Assembly: GCF_000002875.2 (NCBI RefSeq)
Contig: NC_009396.2
Span: 131,501 to 195,500 of the forward strand
Length of the DNA stretch: 64,000 nucleotides
From: Leishmania infantum JPCM5
Taxonomy: Eukaryota > Euglenozoa > Kinetoplastea > Trypanosomatida > Trypanosomatidae
Direction: 5' to 3'
Numbering within the stretch: the stretch's first letter is position 1; each line of letters starts with the position of its first letter. The notes under the pieces were generated by a model that saw only the letters and a list, made by a program, of their open reading frames with translations, had not been told where the DNA came from and made no database searches. The position numbers and the translations under genes are program-made. Of the stretch, positions 1 through 10,532 are shown one piece after another.

Positions 1-160
1 CTGTGTGTACCCCCTCACCCTCTCTCTCCCATCCGTGTCCGCATCACCACCGGCGTTCCCGTACGGCTACTGCCTGCTTGCGCCAGATCGCTCTGCAGTG
101 GTGCGCGAGTGCGAAATCCGTGGTCCGTGCGCTGTGAGGTGGTGTTGGGAGGCGAGGGTG

Positions 161-197
161 CGCCTGTCTTCTGCTGCCACTGCTGCGGCGAATGCAG
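161..197 (+). promoter_or_regulatory. Candidate spliced-leader acceptor for the myotubularin gene
   Basis: A pyrimidine-rich stretch (about 161-180) is followed by an AG at 196-197, 54 bases before the ATG at 252. An alternative is the pyrimidine tract at 9-30 with the AG at 85-86. That choice would retain a 12-codon upstream ORF at 192-230, in frame with the gene but closed by TGA. The site is predicted from the tract-plus-AG rule only. Confidence 0.35.
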
Positions 198-251
198 TCC
201 GGCCATTTCCGTGCTTGCATTCGTCATTGAAAACGGCACCCGCTCTCCAAG

Positions 252-3200
252 ATGCCAACTGTGTCCATTGTAGGCGTCGATGCCGCCTGGGAGCCCTCGT
301 GCTGCCCATCCGTGATCGCCGATGCTGCAGGCGCCGCCACGCGAGACAGCACCGGCCTTCTCGCAGTGCCGGAGGTGTATACGGAAACGGGCATCGTTAT
401 CCTAGACCTCGGGCGCCGCAGTGGTGACGCGAACGCATCTCGCGGTCCTCATGTCTATGGCGCCGCTCATAATGCCCCCAAGAAGCCGCCGTGTTGGGCT
501 CGAAACGATGGCGTGTGGGCACGGCTGCAGGCCGCCGGGTTCCCATGCCTCGTCGCTGTCCTGGCACAGCCGCTCGTGAGACCCGCCGCTGCACCACCAC
601 CACCACCACTGCCGCCGGCGCAGAGGACAGTGGAAAAAGGAAGCGCCGACAGGGGGTACGCGGACAGCGCTGGCCTCGGTTCAGATGCAGGGGCGGGTCT
701 GGCGACCGCCTCTCTCCTTAGGCCCGCGTCATCCGCGGGTGCATCCAACCAGACGGCGAAGCCGCTGCTCGTGTATTTGCCCACTATCGTGCCCTCTGCC
801 GCCACCCCCAACGATGCCGCTGCATCTGCCGGCTACGGCGATGCGTCAGGCGGGGTCGGTGATACTGACTCGGAAGCACCGTCGGTCGCTGCGTTGCCTT
901 CCTTCTCGCACAGCGTGTCGTCGCGCAGCGTGGTGGGTAAGCTGGGTAAGCTGCCAAGCCCTGACCTATCCCCGGCAACAGCAGCCACGACCACTGCTGC
1001 AGATCTGTCCTTTTCCGTTCCGTCTTCTATTCCGCTCTGTCGCTCGTCGCCGCCGCGCGCACTCCTGCCTCTGTACTTCAGCTCGGCCCCCGTGGCGCCG
1101 CTTCGCCACCTCCTTGCCTCAGCTGCCGTGTGCGTAGACGGCCACAGAATACCGTCGGCTTTCTCTGCTGCAGCCGCGCAAGCCGAGGAGGATGCGCAGG
1201 CTCCACTCAGAGGCGCTGGCGCTACGTGTGAAGCAGTGAAAAGAGAGCACGCGCGAGAAGTCGATACGTTGCAGCAGCCGCCACCTCCCTCGTCGAGCGC
1301 CTACACAGATGCGAGCACCGGTGCGGTTGGTGTTGCTCGAGTCGTCTGTCGAGCAGTCTGGCCAATCCCTCCGTGGTCGGCGAATCCACTGCCGTTGTTC
1401 GCTCCGGAGGCGGTCCCGTTGCTATCCTACTCGATGAGCACTGATGGCAGCCATCGTGGAGTTTCGGTAGACAAATCCGCAACGCCTCGAGTGGCGGGAA
1501 CAGCAGCAGCGGATGACGACAATGTGGAAGCGGCTGTGTCTGACCTGCTGGAGCACCTCGGTGAGTGGAACAGCTCCCTCGTGGCCGGCATGTTCTTGAG
1601 TGCGAAGGTGCTGGCGGCAAGCACGCCCACGACGCAATCAGCTACACCGTCCTTGTCGCAGCAACAACCGGAAACGACAGCGACGAGGACGAGAGATGGC
1701 GAGGCGGAGGCTGAAGCGGCGGCTCTGGAGAAAGAAGGTGGCAGTGTCACAGTGGCCTCGGCATGCCCTACCTCAATGCAAGAGCTGCTAGCGCTTCTCT
1801 TTCAGTACTGGCATCAGCGGTTGGCGGACCCGCCGGCGTGCACGTGTGCAGTAGGGCCTCCCGGAAGGCATCAGCAGCACCACGAGGTATCTGCGTCTCT
1901 GAAAGCCGTTGCGGGCACCACCGCTACCACGTTTGCCGCCCAGGAGAGCGTTGGGGTGGTGCCGCAGTCCCCATCACCTCCGACGCAGACGCCGACACTC
2001 ATCAGCCGCGCCTTTTTTCAGGATCCTCAAGGCCGCGAGCACGCGGCAGAAGCACCCTGGCACAAGTCCATCAAGCAGACGCCGGCGCAGGCAACGCCGC
2101 TGTCCTCGCCCTCTCCGCTGCCCCCTGCCGCCCCGCACCACTACACGTCCGCGTTCCTTGTGGAGCAGCTGCTGATGTCGATCGAGTTTTCCATCGCGTA
2201 CTTGGTGAGCCGCAAGCGGGACGCGGCGGCGGTGTCTGGCAGTCAGGCAGATACAGATGCTCTCCGTGACGCATTCAATGAGGACGATGCTCGAGCGCCG
2301 CCCTTGACACCGTTGCGGGTTCAGCAGCGGCTCCGGTGCTACCGACTCCCGCCGGTCTCCTCGCACACACCATTTGAGGTGGTGTGGGGGCTGTACCTCG
2401 CGCAGCGGATGCGCATGTTCAGCGGCTCCGAGACCTTAGCATCCGCAGCCAAGGTCCGCGCTGGCGCACAAGCGCCGGCTGCTGCGCGCTTACGGTTGTC
2501 GGCGCCCTCGAAACCGTCGCTGGAGCACGCCGAGGCAGCGCTTGCCGATGGAGAGGAAGAGGAGCAGCGGCACTACGCATGTGGCCTGAGCTGCACAGCG
2601 ATGGACGTGTGGACACTGTGGCAGCGGGCAGCAGGAATGACGTGGAAACGGTCACCAGCAGCATCAACAGCGTTGGCGCCCATAGTCAAGGAAGCGGCGG
2701 TGGATGCCACACCCCTATCGCCACCGCTACAGCTTACTGCGCCACTGCAGTCCGCGAATGCACTGATGGAAGTAAGCAACCCTACAGCATCGCCGCCGTC
2801 ACTCGCCTCACCGTGTCGCACGCGTATCTTCTCCGCAAGCAGCATGGAGCGGCGGCGTCCGTCATCAGACCGCCAGCTCGTTCTGCCGCCTGTTCGCTCC
2901 TCAACACCACAGCCTCTACCCAGTCGCTTGCCCACCCACATCAACTTCACGGTGCAGACAGTCTCGAAGCCGTGCAAGAGCTCTCACAGTGCCCCTGACG
3001 TGGCCGCCGTAGCAGCCGCAGCAATCCATGACAGGTCACTGCCGTCCCCACACGCAGTGTTAGCTGCACAAGCGGTTCAACTACAGCAAGGACGTGAGCC
3101 GGTGCAGATGTCCTCGGCAACGTCGGTGGCGGCAGCGACCGCAGGACTTCTTCAGGTACTTCCGAGCTTCCTCTCCTCTCGCGGCCCAGTGCCGGATGCG

Positions 3201-6200
3201 CCTTCTCCACCGTCGCTGCAGCCCTCGACTTCGGTACGCAATTCGCCCTCCCCACAATGGCTGCACAAGCGGGCCAGAGCGTCCACAGCAGTGACTGCCG
3301 ACGTGCGTGCCGCAACGCAGCCTGCGCAGAGAAGTGGCAAACCCGACGCTTGGCTGCAAGAGCGGCGCGAGACGCATGGCGTCAGCGAGGCGAACGCAGC
3401 CGTGAGACACGTACCAGCCTCTCAGCAGCCCGCAACAGGCACGATGCAAGGAGGCCGCATCGATTCATGGGAGAGCATTGGCGATAGCAGCCTCGACAGC
3501 GCGGACGGGATGAGAGACAAGAGGAACGACGGCGTGGCGCGTGTCGCAGGGCAGTTGACCGCCAGCACCACTGTGAGCCGCAGTATACATGACGCCTCCA
3601 CTTCTTTGGTCGCCGCTGGATCGCAGGCGCACGTGCAGCAGCGACGCTCTACCCTGCCAGCCACCTGCACCGTCGAGCCACCCAAAAGCGTTCTTCCCGC
3701 TGCACCGGCTGCGGAGAGCGGCAGGCGAAAAACGCATCGTACCGGTGAGGTCGGTGGCGACAGCGACGATGGCGGCAGGCACACCGCACGCGCCACTGCG
3801 GCAACGCCGTTGGAGGGATGGAAGGAGACGCTACCGCCCGACGAGGCACACTGGATGGAAAACCGCGGTGGTCTCGATGCAGCAACGACGGCGCCGCAGA
3901 CGTCTCGCTGCCGGCGGCCGCGCGGAGGGCTGTACTCTGCCGCCTCTTTCGTAGCAGTCCTCTCCGCGGCGGTGTCGCAGGTGCTGTCCGAGCAGCAGGA
4001 TCCATCGCAGCAACATCAGCAGCAGCAGTTCCACGGCTTCCCCGCAGCGCCTCCCTCCTTCGCGCCCTCGGGCTCCGTATCTTTCTCCTCCACGGCAGCG
4101 GCGGTGGCGGCACAGCGGCTGGAGCAGATCCGCCGTGGCCGGCTTTTGCCCTCCCTCGCTACGCTCGACAGTCTCAACTTGCTACCGCAGTACGTGCCTG
4201 TCTGGTGCTACACGTACGACCCCATCACCGGCCAGCGGGCAACGAGGCGGCGCGGCGACGATGGTGGTGGCAGTAGCGGTCATGTGCACAATCGCAGCTA
4301 CCTACAGCGCTACACCCCATCTTCCAGCGGGGCGGTGACCCGTTCGCGTGGCGGCGGCGGCGGCGGCGCAGGCGGTGGCATCCACGAGCTGGGTCGCGCT
4401 GGCAAGGCGGGCTTGACCGCCACCTACAGATATGTTTCTGAGACGGCGCGAACAGTGCTCGATGCGGTTAAGTCGTCTGTACCGAACAAGGTGCAAGGCG
4501 CGAGGGGCATCAATGGCAATAGCACCCAACCTGTGAGCAGCGGCACCGGCGACGGAGGGAGAGCTGGTTTTCCCGCCACACCGGCGACAGCGGGTGCACC
4601 GATGGAGAGCCCCGTCATGTCTCCCGTTGCCGTCTCCGCGCCACGCACGTCCTTGGATGCGCCTCTGCCTGTGATGGCTAGCGTTCATGCTCCCGCGCAC
4701 GGCAGCGGCAACGCAACTCGTGATGCGACGAAGGATCCAAGTCTGTACTACGCCATGTGCGGGCTGTACATCACGGAGCAGGACATTATCATACGCGCCA
4801 TTCCGACGGTCGAGGTCGAGCGCCAGCGTGAGAAGGCGAGGCAGAAGTGGCGGCAACAGAAAGGCGTGCCCTCAGCGCCGACACGAGGATTCGGCTGGGC
4901 AAAAGCCAGCGGCGGAGGTAGAGGCTGCCTCGGCCGCGGCGGCGCACCTTCAGTTGGCAGCGAAGCCGAGCGCTCGAAGTGCGCTGACGGGAACAACAGC
5001 AGCGACGAGGGCAACAACGTCGACGACAGCGACGAGGAGGAAGTGGTGGAGCTGCTGATTTTGCCACGCGTCAGCCTTGTGTCTGTCACGCCGTGTGCGG
5101 TGGATCGCAGCGCCGGCGGCGTCTTCGCCGTCAAGCACGCTCGCAAGCTGTACGACCATCTGGAGCGAGACCGCAACTTCGCTCCTTCGTCCTCAGCGGC
5201 CACCACCTCAGATTCGACCTTGACCGTGCCCGCCTCTGGCGGCAGTGGTAGCGGCGGCGGTGGCGAAGGTGGCAGGGATGCAGCGGAAAGCAGCGTACCG
5301 TCCGCCTCAGCGGGGTGTCGATTGTCGGTGACCGGCACAGCGACCTCAAGCACGGGCACCAATGCGCGACACCACCTTCCGCGCACATCAGCGCACTCAG
5401 GCCAGCCAGGGCAGACATCCTTCATGACGTCGTCGACCGTGGTGGTGCTAAAGCTGCAATCTGGGCAGATGCAGACGGTATGGCTGGAGTTTGCAGACGA
5501 GACGGCGTTGAATGAGGTCCATCAGCTGCTGTGCGCTCCACTGCGACCTTCGACTCGGCCACGTGGGATGGCAGCCTGTCAAGCAGGGCCGTGCTATGGC
5601 AACCGATTTTTGTCCAGCGCCCGCCGCCTGTGGTGCATGGTGCCTCTGGTCCTGCTTGCCACGAACGTGCTGCCGCAGGGAGCCGCCACCTCGCCGTTCA
5701 TGCAGGCACTCTTGAAGAACGTCACCGTGGCGGCGGTGATGCTGAACGCGCAGGCAACGGCGCCGTGCATGGCAGCGGCAACAACCAGGTCGCCATCACT
5801 TCTGTCGATGGAGGCCTCCACGCTCTCTCTGCCCTCGCCCCTGCCCCCGCGCGGGCCCCCCATAATGCTGGCAGACACGTGGTGGCTCTACGACCCCGCT
5901 CGAGAATTCGTGCGCCAAGGCCTGTCAGAGGAACACTGGTCCATGACGTCGGCGAACGCGGAGTACGCCTTCTGCCCGACCTACCCATCCACCTTCGTCG
6001 TCCCCGCCGCCGTCGCACGCGCGATGGAAAATGACGAGGTGGACGGACGACACCGCATGTCGCGCCGCGTCGAAGCTGTCGCCTTCTACTACGCGCCAAC
6101 CGGTGGCGTGCTCGTCCGCAGTGCACAACCGACGCTGGCGACGCTGGTGGCCGATGTGCCGACCGGGCAGGCGTTGGAGTGGACATCGCGCATGACGGGT

Positions 6201-9200
6201 GGCCGGCTTGGTAGAGCAGCGCCGGCCGCGTCGTCGTCGCAGACACAGACGTCGCCGTTGGTGGTGCCGCTGCGGGACGCCCTTCGCCTTACACTGAATG
6301 CCTTCGCCGCGGCGGCTGGAGTGACGGCTCAGCAAATCTTCGTAATGGACCTCCGCTCTGCCAGGGCGGCGTTCGCGAATGTGGGCAAGGGAGGCGGCAC
6401 CATGGAGCTTCTCCTGTACCCCTTCGGCGGTGTGGAGTACGCTGGACTGCCAAACATTCACAGTGTGCAGAAGGCGTGGCGTAAGCTAAGAGCGTCCCTG
6501 ACACACGACGCGCCGTACCAGCTCCGGGGAGATGAGAGCGGCTGCCTCGAGACGCAGTACGTGCAGCACGCAGGAGAGCCGCCGTACGCGGCGGTGGTTG
6601 CCGCTGCTGAGCTGTCTGCGACGGCGAAGCGGCCCGCGTCAGGGCTCAGCGTGGCGTCGCCACTGTTGGCGTCGCTGCTGCCGCGCCTGCAAGGGTGCAG
6701 TCCGAGTGCTCCGCAGTCAGCGAGGGACTTTAGTAGTGGCGCAGACGCAGAAGCGGTTATCAAGCTCAGTGCTGGTGAGTCCGGCGACAGCGATGGTAAC
6801 GGCGAGAGTGGCGGGCCAAGAGACGGTGCGGCAGCGGAAGACTATGCTGCGAACACAACGGCCATGACATCGGCGCCGTCTCGGCCTCCGTTCTCGCTCG
6901 GGGGTGTGCGATGGAGTGCCATCTTCTCCGCCATGGCCCCCGTCGGCGGCGCGTCCGTCACTGCCATGATGCCGGCAGCACAGCACGAGTGGCTCGCCTA
7001 CATTGCCATGCTGCTCAACACCGCCGTCGTTGTAGCGCGGCGTGTATGCGGCGTGCCGACGGACCCGCTGTACGTGCCTGCCCTGCAGCACAACGGTCCT
7101 TTGGCAAACTGCTTCTCGTACATTGTAGGCCACGCCTTCACACAATTTCGGCTACCAAAGGCGACGACGTCGGCGTCTGCGGCGCCACGCTCGGGATCGA
7201 GGCGCAGCTTGTGGACGTCAGCCGCAGCCACAGCGTCGGCTGCTCGCAGCTTCAAGGCGCCGCTAGCATCGTACGAGCACAGCGCGCACGCGACACTCGC
7301 GCATGTGGTGTTTCTCAACTGCTCCGACGGCTGGGACCGCACCCCGCAGATCAGCATCCTTGCGCAGCTGCTGCTAGACCCTTACTATCGCACAGTGGAA
7401 GGTCTCTGCATCTTGCTGGAGCGCGAAGTGCTCTGCTTTGGACATCCGACGCAACTACGCTCAACGGCGGTGCGCGGCAACGTCGACGACTACTGGGACC
7501 AACTCCTCCGCGACGACCAAGACGCTGCGGTAGCAGCGAAGAGGATGAGCGCGCAGGTTCCCGCGGCAGCGGCGACGCAAACACACGCGACGTCAGCGAC
7601 CTCGGAGGGCCAGCGACTCTTCCCGGCGTCGAACACGCGGGCGATAGAGGCGCGTCAGCGCAAAACCGCTCCGGCGGCCTCTCAGTCGCCGACCGTCCTC
7701 GCCGCTCACACACTGGCAGCTGGCGAAATGGGGAACGCCGTGGAGAGTGAGCCTAGGAGCGATAGCGAGGGGGGTCGAGCAAGCTGCAACGTCGGGCCGC
7801 TGACGGCCGCTGCTGCCGCCGCCAGGGATGACGATGATTACGACGACGTTGAAAGTGATGCTACCTCGGCGCTGCTCTTCGATGAGGGGCCCGTGGAAGC
7901 GCACGAGGCTGCGGCGGCTGACGGGCTGAGAGAACGGGCCTTGCATCGATGGCTGCAGAAGGCCCGTGCGGCACTGGGCGGCGGTGGTAGCGCAGGCGAC
8001 GTCGCAGCGACGGAGGGTGCAAGGCAGAGCCGTGGTGCATCTGCAGCGACTGCTGATGCGCCGTCAGTGTGCACGTCGTCGATGTCCTCAAAGCCTCCCA
8101 AAGTGCCGCTGTGGTCTAGTAGCGAGGTGGCACCCATTCTTACGCAGCTGCTCGACGCCATACGTCAGCTTGTCGTGCTCTATCCGGCGTGCTTCGAGTA
8201 CACACCGCAGTTTGTGTGCCTCCTGCTCGATCTCCTCCACAGCGGGCTGATCAGCACCTTCAGTGTGAACTGCGAGCAGCAGGTGGAGGCGCAGCGTGTG
8301 GCAGAGGGCACGCTGTCGCTGAGTCAGTGGTGTGCTCTCCTGCTGTCCACGACGACGGCGACGCCATCGGCATTGTGTGCAGCAACGCCTGTCACGGTCC
8401 AGCCGTCACCCCTCAGGAACACACTCGACACGCACTCGGATGGTGGCGGCGGCGACGCCAACACTGTGCTCCTGCTGAGCAGCGCGTCGAACCCCCGTGC
8501 CCCCGCGACGCCGGACTCGCTGCGCCAGCAGCTCCCGAGGTCGACGGCAGCGGCGCTATCGACGTTCCATGCAGATCCAGCCAGCGAGGCGGGTGGCGCT
8601 GAGGCAAGCGTGGGTGCTGCCATCTCGGTCGACGCATCTTTTCATCGCCTGGATTCGGCCTTCCTGATGGGCGACGCAGGTCTGGAGCAGGAGGAGTCAG
8701 GGGAGAACGCCGTGGACAGCTGTCGCCGCAGCTGCAGCGACACCTTAGAGAGGAAGGCCTTCGCCGTCCACCCTAGAAGTGGAAGTGGCGAGGGTGCGTC
8801 TGGCAGTCTTGCAGCCGGTAAGCAGCCGCGGCAGCTCTCTGCCGCGGCACGGTCCTTGCCCAGTACCCGCACTCCTGCCTTGCCGCCGCTCGCCCAAGAG
8901 GGAAAGGCGGTGGAGGAGGAGACGGCGACGACAGGGGGTCGCTCGTATACACCGCAACTGCAGGCGCCGCCACTGGCGCGTCCTGATGCGTCTCTCCACC
9001 TCTACGACTTCGACTGCACCACACAATGGGGTGTCCCCGTCGCATCTGCGGCGCCACCGCTGCCGCGCTCGGGGCACGCCCTTCCCTCGCCCTTCTCAAT
9101 ATCCTCCTCCGCCACCTCACCGCGGGCGTACTCCGCACGCCCCCGGGAAGAGGCCTCGCTCGCAGGGAGTGGGCGGCAGACACAGCACCCACACCAGCAA

Positions 9201-9944
9201 GCAGGCTGTAATGCGAGTGGCGCCACGGCGGCGGATGAGTTCTCCCGCCGTCTGCTGCCCATCTCGTACGAGGCTCTCTACACCTCTGGTTACCTCAACC
9301 CGAACTTTTCCCTGCGCCACAACAGGGTCAATGTCGGCCCACTCGTGGACTTCATCCTTCCATCCCAGCTTACCCTGTGGCGAGCCGCGTATACACGTCA
9401 CTCGTTTTGGGGCGTGCGGCAAGCGCAGCTGCAACACGCCACCGGACAGCATCAGCAGGAGCAGCACCGGCTGCGTGGGGCGGGCGGTGGCATCGGACAA
9501 GGCGCTTCAAACGCAACAGGCGAGGCGAGAAGTTCCTTCGGCCGACACGGCGGCAGCGGCAGCGCTGTGGGCGTGGGTGGTGCTCACGTCGGGGCAGAGG
9601 CACATGGAAGTGGGCTGTGGAGCGCCGGTGCTTCCTCTACGGGGGCAGCGGCGTCGTCGGGCCCCATCGCTAGCGCCGTACCCGAAGACGCGCGTTGGCA
9701 GCCTCGCAACAGCACCCCGCACGTCCCCTCCTTCGCCAGCGCCTCCGTCACGTCACGCACTGGCGGCGGCAGCAGTGCGGCCTTCTTCATGGGCGAAGAG
9801 GACAGCGAGAGTCGCTCGCAAGGTCGACCGGCGCACTTCACGGACGTGGCCGCCGCCTGCACTGCGACCTCCTCGACACCCGGCATCTACCAGTTCCATA
9901 TCGGCTCCGACAGCGAAGACGAGGAGACGGACGACTGCCACTAG
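252..9944 (+). CDS. Giant myotubularin-family phosphoinositide 3-phosphatase
   Basis: Predicted lipid phosphatase of 3230 aa. Myotubularins remove the 3-phosphate of PI3P and PI(3,5)P2 on endosomal membranes. A split PH-GRAM-like region lies near residues 1497-1765. A typical myotubularin block, WWLYDPAREF, begins at W1877. The active-site loop CSDGWDR (CX5R) is intact, with C2357 as nucleophile and R2363. The helical end of the catalytic fold is recognisable near 2628-2677, and the last strand/helix near 3003-3054 (NPNF...LW..Y.RHSFWG). Typical family members have roughly 600-1200 residues; here about 1300 low-complexity Ala/Ser/Pro-rich residues precede the fold, and several long disordered inserts interrupt it. 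The start is the first ATG in the open frame; a short in-frame upstream ORF ends in TGA at 228-230. First gene of the + block. The family call is firm; substrate and location are inferred. Confidence 0.88.
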   Translation: MPTVSIVGVDAAWEPSCCPSVIADAAGAATRDSTGLLAVPEVYTETGIVILDLGRRSGDANASRGPHVYGAAHNAPKKPPCWARNDGVWARLQAAGFPCLVAVLAQPLVRPAAAPPPPPLPPAQRTVEKGSADRGYADSAGLGSDAGAGLATASLLRPASSAGASNQTAKPLLVYLPTIVPSAATPNDAAASAGYGDASGGVGDTDSEAPSVAALPSFSHSVSSRSVVGKLGKLPSPDLSPATAATTTAADLSFSVPSSIPLCRSSPPRALLPLYFSSAPVAPLRHLLASAAVCVDGHRIPSAFSAAAAQAEEDAQAPLRGAGATCEAVKREHAREVDTLQQPPPPSSSAYTDASTGAVGVARVVCRAVWPIPPWSANPLPLFAPEAVPLLSYSMSTDGSHRGVSVDKSATPRVAGTAAADDDNVEAAVSDLLEHLGEWNSSLVAGMFLSAKVLAASTPTTQSATPSLSQQQPETTATRTRDGEAEAEAAALEKEGGSVTVASACPTSMQELLALLFQYWHQRLADPPACTCAVGPPGRHQQHHEVSASLKAVAGTTATTFAAQESVGVVPQSPSPPTQTPTLISRAFFQDPQGREHAAEAPWHKSIKQTPAQATPLSSPSPLPPAAPHHYTSAFLVEQLLMSIEFSIAYLVSRKRDAAAVSGSQADTDALRDAFNEDDARAPPLTPLRVQQRLRCYRLPPVSSHTPFEVVWGLYLAQRMRMFSGSETLASAAKVRAGAQAPAAARLRLSAPSKPSLEHAEAALADGEEEEQRHYACGLSCTAMDVWTLWQRAAGMTWKRSPAASTALAPIVKEAAVDATPLSPPLQLTAPLQSANALMEVSNPTASPPSLASPCRTRIFSASSMERRRPSSDRQLVLPPVRSSTPQPLPSRLPTHINFTVQTVSKPCKSSHSAPDVAAVAAAAIHDRSLPSPHAVLAAQAVQLQQGREPVQMSSATSVAAATAGLLQVLPSFLSSRGPVPDAPSPPSLQPSTSVRNSPSPQWLHKRARASTAVTADVRAATQPAQRSGKPDAWLQERRETHGVSEANAAVRHVPASQQPATGTMQGGRIDSWESIGDSSLDSADGMRDKRNDGVARVAGQLTASTTVSRSIHDASTSLVAAGSQAHVQQRRSTLPATCTVEPPKSVLPAAPAAESGRRKTHRTGEVGGDSDDGGRHTARATAATPLEGWKETLPPDEAHWMENRGGLDAATTAPQTSRCRRPRGGLYSAASFVAVLSAAVSQVLSEQQDPSQQHQQQQFHGFPAAPPSFAPSGSVSFSSTAAAVAAQRLEQIRRGRLLPSLATLDSLNLLPQYVPVWCYTYDPITGQRATRRRGDDGGGSSGHVHNRSYLQRYTPSSSGAVTRSRGGGGGGAGGGIHELGRAGKAGLTATYRYVSETARTVLDAVKSSVPNKVQGARGINGNSTQPVSSGTGDGGRAGFPATPATAGAPMESPVMSPVAVSAPRTSLDAPLPVMASVHAPAHGSGNATRDATKDPSLYYAMCGLYITEQDIIIRAIPTVEVERQREKARQKWRQQKGVPSAPTRGFGWAKASGGGRGCLGRGGAPSVGSEAERSKCADGNNSSDEGNNVDDSDEEEVVELLILPRVSLVSVTPCAVDRSAGGVFAVKHARKLYDHLERDRNFAPSSSAATTSDSTLTVPASGGSGSGGGGEGGRDAAESSVPSASAGCRLSVTGTATSSTGTNARHHLPRTSAHSGQPGQTSFMTSSTVVVLKLQSGQMQTVWLEFADETALNEVHQLLCAPLRPSTRPRGMAACQAGPCYGNRFLSSARRLWCMVPLVLLATNVLPQGAATSPFMQALLKNVTVAAVMLNAQATAPCMAAATTRSPSLLSMEASTLSLPSPLPPRGPPIMLADTWWLYDPAREFVRQGLSEEHWSMTSANAEYAFCPTYPSTFVVPAAVARAMENDEVDGRHRMSRRVEAVAFYYAPTGGVLVRSAQPTLATLVADVPTGQALEWTSRMTGGRLGRAAPAASSSQTQTSPLVVPLRDALRLTLNAFAAAAGVTAQQIFVMDLRSARAAFANVGKGGGTMELLLYPFGGVEYAGLPNIHSVQKAWRKLRASLTHDAPYQLRGDESGCLETQYVQHAGEPPYAAVVAAAELSATAKRPASGLSVASPLLASLLPRLQGCSPSAPQSARDFSSGADAEAVIKLSAGESGDSDGNGESGGPRDGAAAEDYAANTTAMTSAPSRPPFSLGGVRWSAIFSAMAPVGGASVTAMMPAAQHEWLAYIAMLLNTAVVVARRVCGVPTDPLYVPALQHNGPLANCFSYIVGHAFTQFRLPKATTSASAAPRSGSRRSLWTSAAATASAARSFKAPLASYEHSAHATLAHVVFLNCSDGWDRTPQISILAQLLLDPYYRTVEGLCILLEREVLCFGHPTQLRSTAVRGNVDDYWDQLLRDDQDAAVAAKRMSAQVPAAAATQTHATSATSEGQRLFPASNTRAIEARQRKTAPAASQSPTVLAAHTLAAGEMGNAVESEPRSDSEGGRASCNVGPLTAAAAAARDDDDYDDVESDATSALLFDEGPVEAHEAAAADGLRERALHRWLQKARAALGGGGSAGDVAATEGARQSRGASAATADAPSVCTSSMSSKPPKVPLWSSSEVAPILTQLLDAIRQLVVLYPACFEYTPQFVCLLLDLLHSGLISTFSVNCEQQVEAQRVAEGTLSLSQWCALLLSTTTATPSALCAATPVTVQPSPLRNTLDTHSDGGGGDANTVLLLSSASNPRAPATPDSLRQQLPRSTAAALSTFHADPASEAGGAEASVGAAISVDASFHRLDSAFLMGDAGLEQEESGENAVDSCRRSCSDTLERKAFAVHPRSGSGEGASGSLAAGKQPRQLSAAARSLPSTRTPALPPLAQEGKAVEEETATTGGRSYTPQLQAPPLARPDASLHLYDFDCTTQWGVPVASAAPPLPRSGHALPSPFSISSSATSPRAYSARPREEASLAGSGRQTQHPHQQAGCNASGATAADEFSRRLLPISYEALYTSGYLNPNFSLRHNRVNVGPLVDFILPSQLTLWRAAYTRHSFWGVRQAQLQHATGQHQQEQHRLRGAGGGIGQGASNATGEARSSFGRHGGSGSAVGVGGAHVGAEAHGSGLWSAGASSTGAAASSGPIASAVPEDARWQPRNSTPHVPSFASASVTSRTGGGSSAAFFMGEEDSESRSQGRPAHFTDVAAACTATSSTPGIYQFHIGSDSEDEETDDCH

Positions 9945-10532
9945 CGCCGGCGACAACGAGCTGGAATATGAAGGACAGTGAGGCGAGGCTCGCGGGCCTG
10001 CGCGCGCGGGGGTGCGTGCGTGCCTCCTGTCTGTGCTCTTGAATGCTTTCACGTCTGTTCTTTGTACTTGCTGACCTCCGGTGGTTCAGGAGGCGGTGGC
10101 GGAGGGCTGCGCGTGGGCCGCTTCTTCTCCCTTCACGCACCCGCCTGTCGATGCGGATCACAGATGCGCTCAGACAGAGGTAAGAGAACGAGGGGGTAGA
10201 GTGCGTTCGGTGACGACAGGCACCTCTGATGCGCTTGAATATGTGGCATGCATCGACGGCACGCCTTCGCCGCGACCTCGCCCATGTCTCATTCCCGCTC
10301 TCTCTAGCCCTCTGCCAGGCTGACAGCTTCCGGTGCAGCGCTCGCACAGCACGCGCCATAAAGAAGGCACAGAGAGCAGCATCGGCGGAAGCGATAACGT
10401 GACGCATCGCCCGCCCATCCCTCTTCCCGCTCCGCTCTGTGCAGCCATATATACATGCATATGTACATGCCTTTGCGTGTCGACTTCACTGTCCCTCATC
10501 AGGGGGGGAGGAGGGGGTGGCGCACCCCAGTG
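9945..10532. other. Spacer: 3' UTR of the phosphatase gene
   Basis: No supported ORF. The sequence is mixed, with a short CA/TA-rich stretch near 10450-10560, and runs directly into the SIDER-like repeat. It is presumably 3' UTR of the upstream gene; a poly(A) site cannot be placed. Confidence 0.5.

Noticed and set aside
8779..9981. 400-codon + frame inside the phosphatase gene
   Set aside because: Arg-rich shadow frame of the confirmed gene, ending just past its stop.
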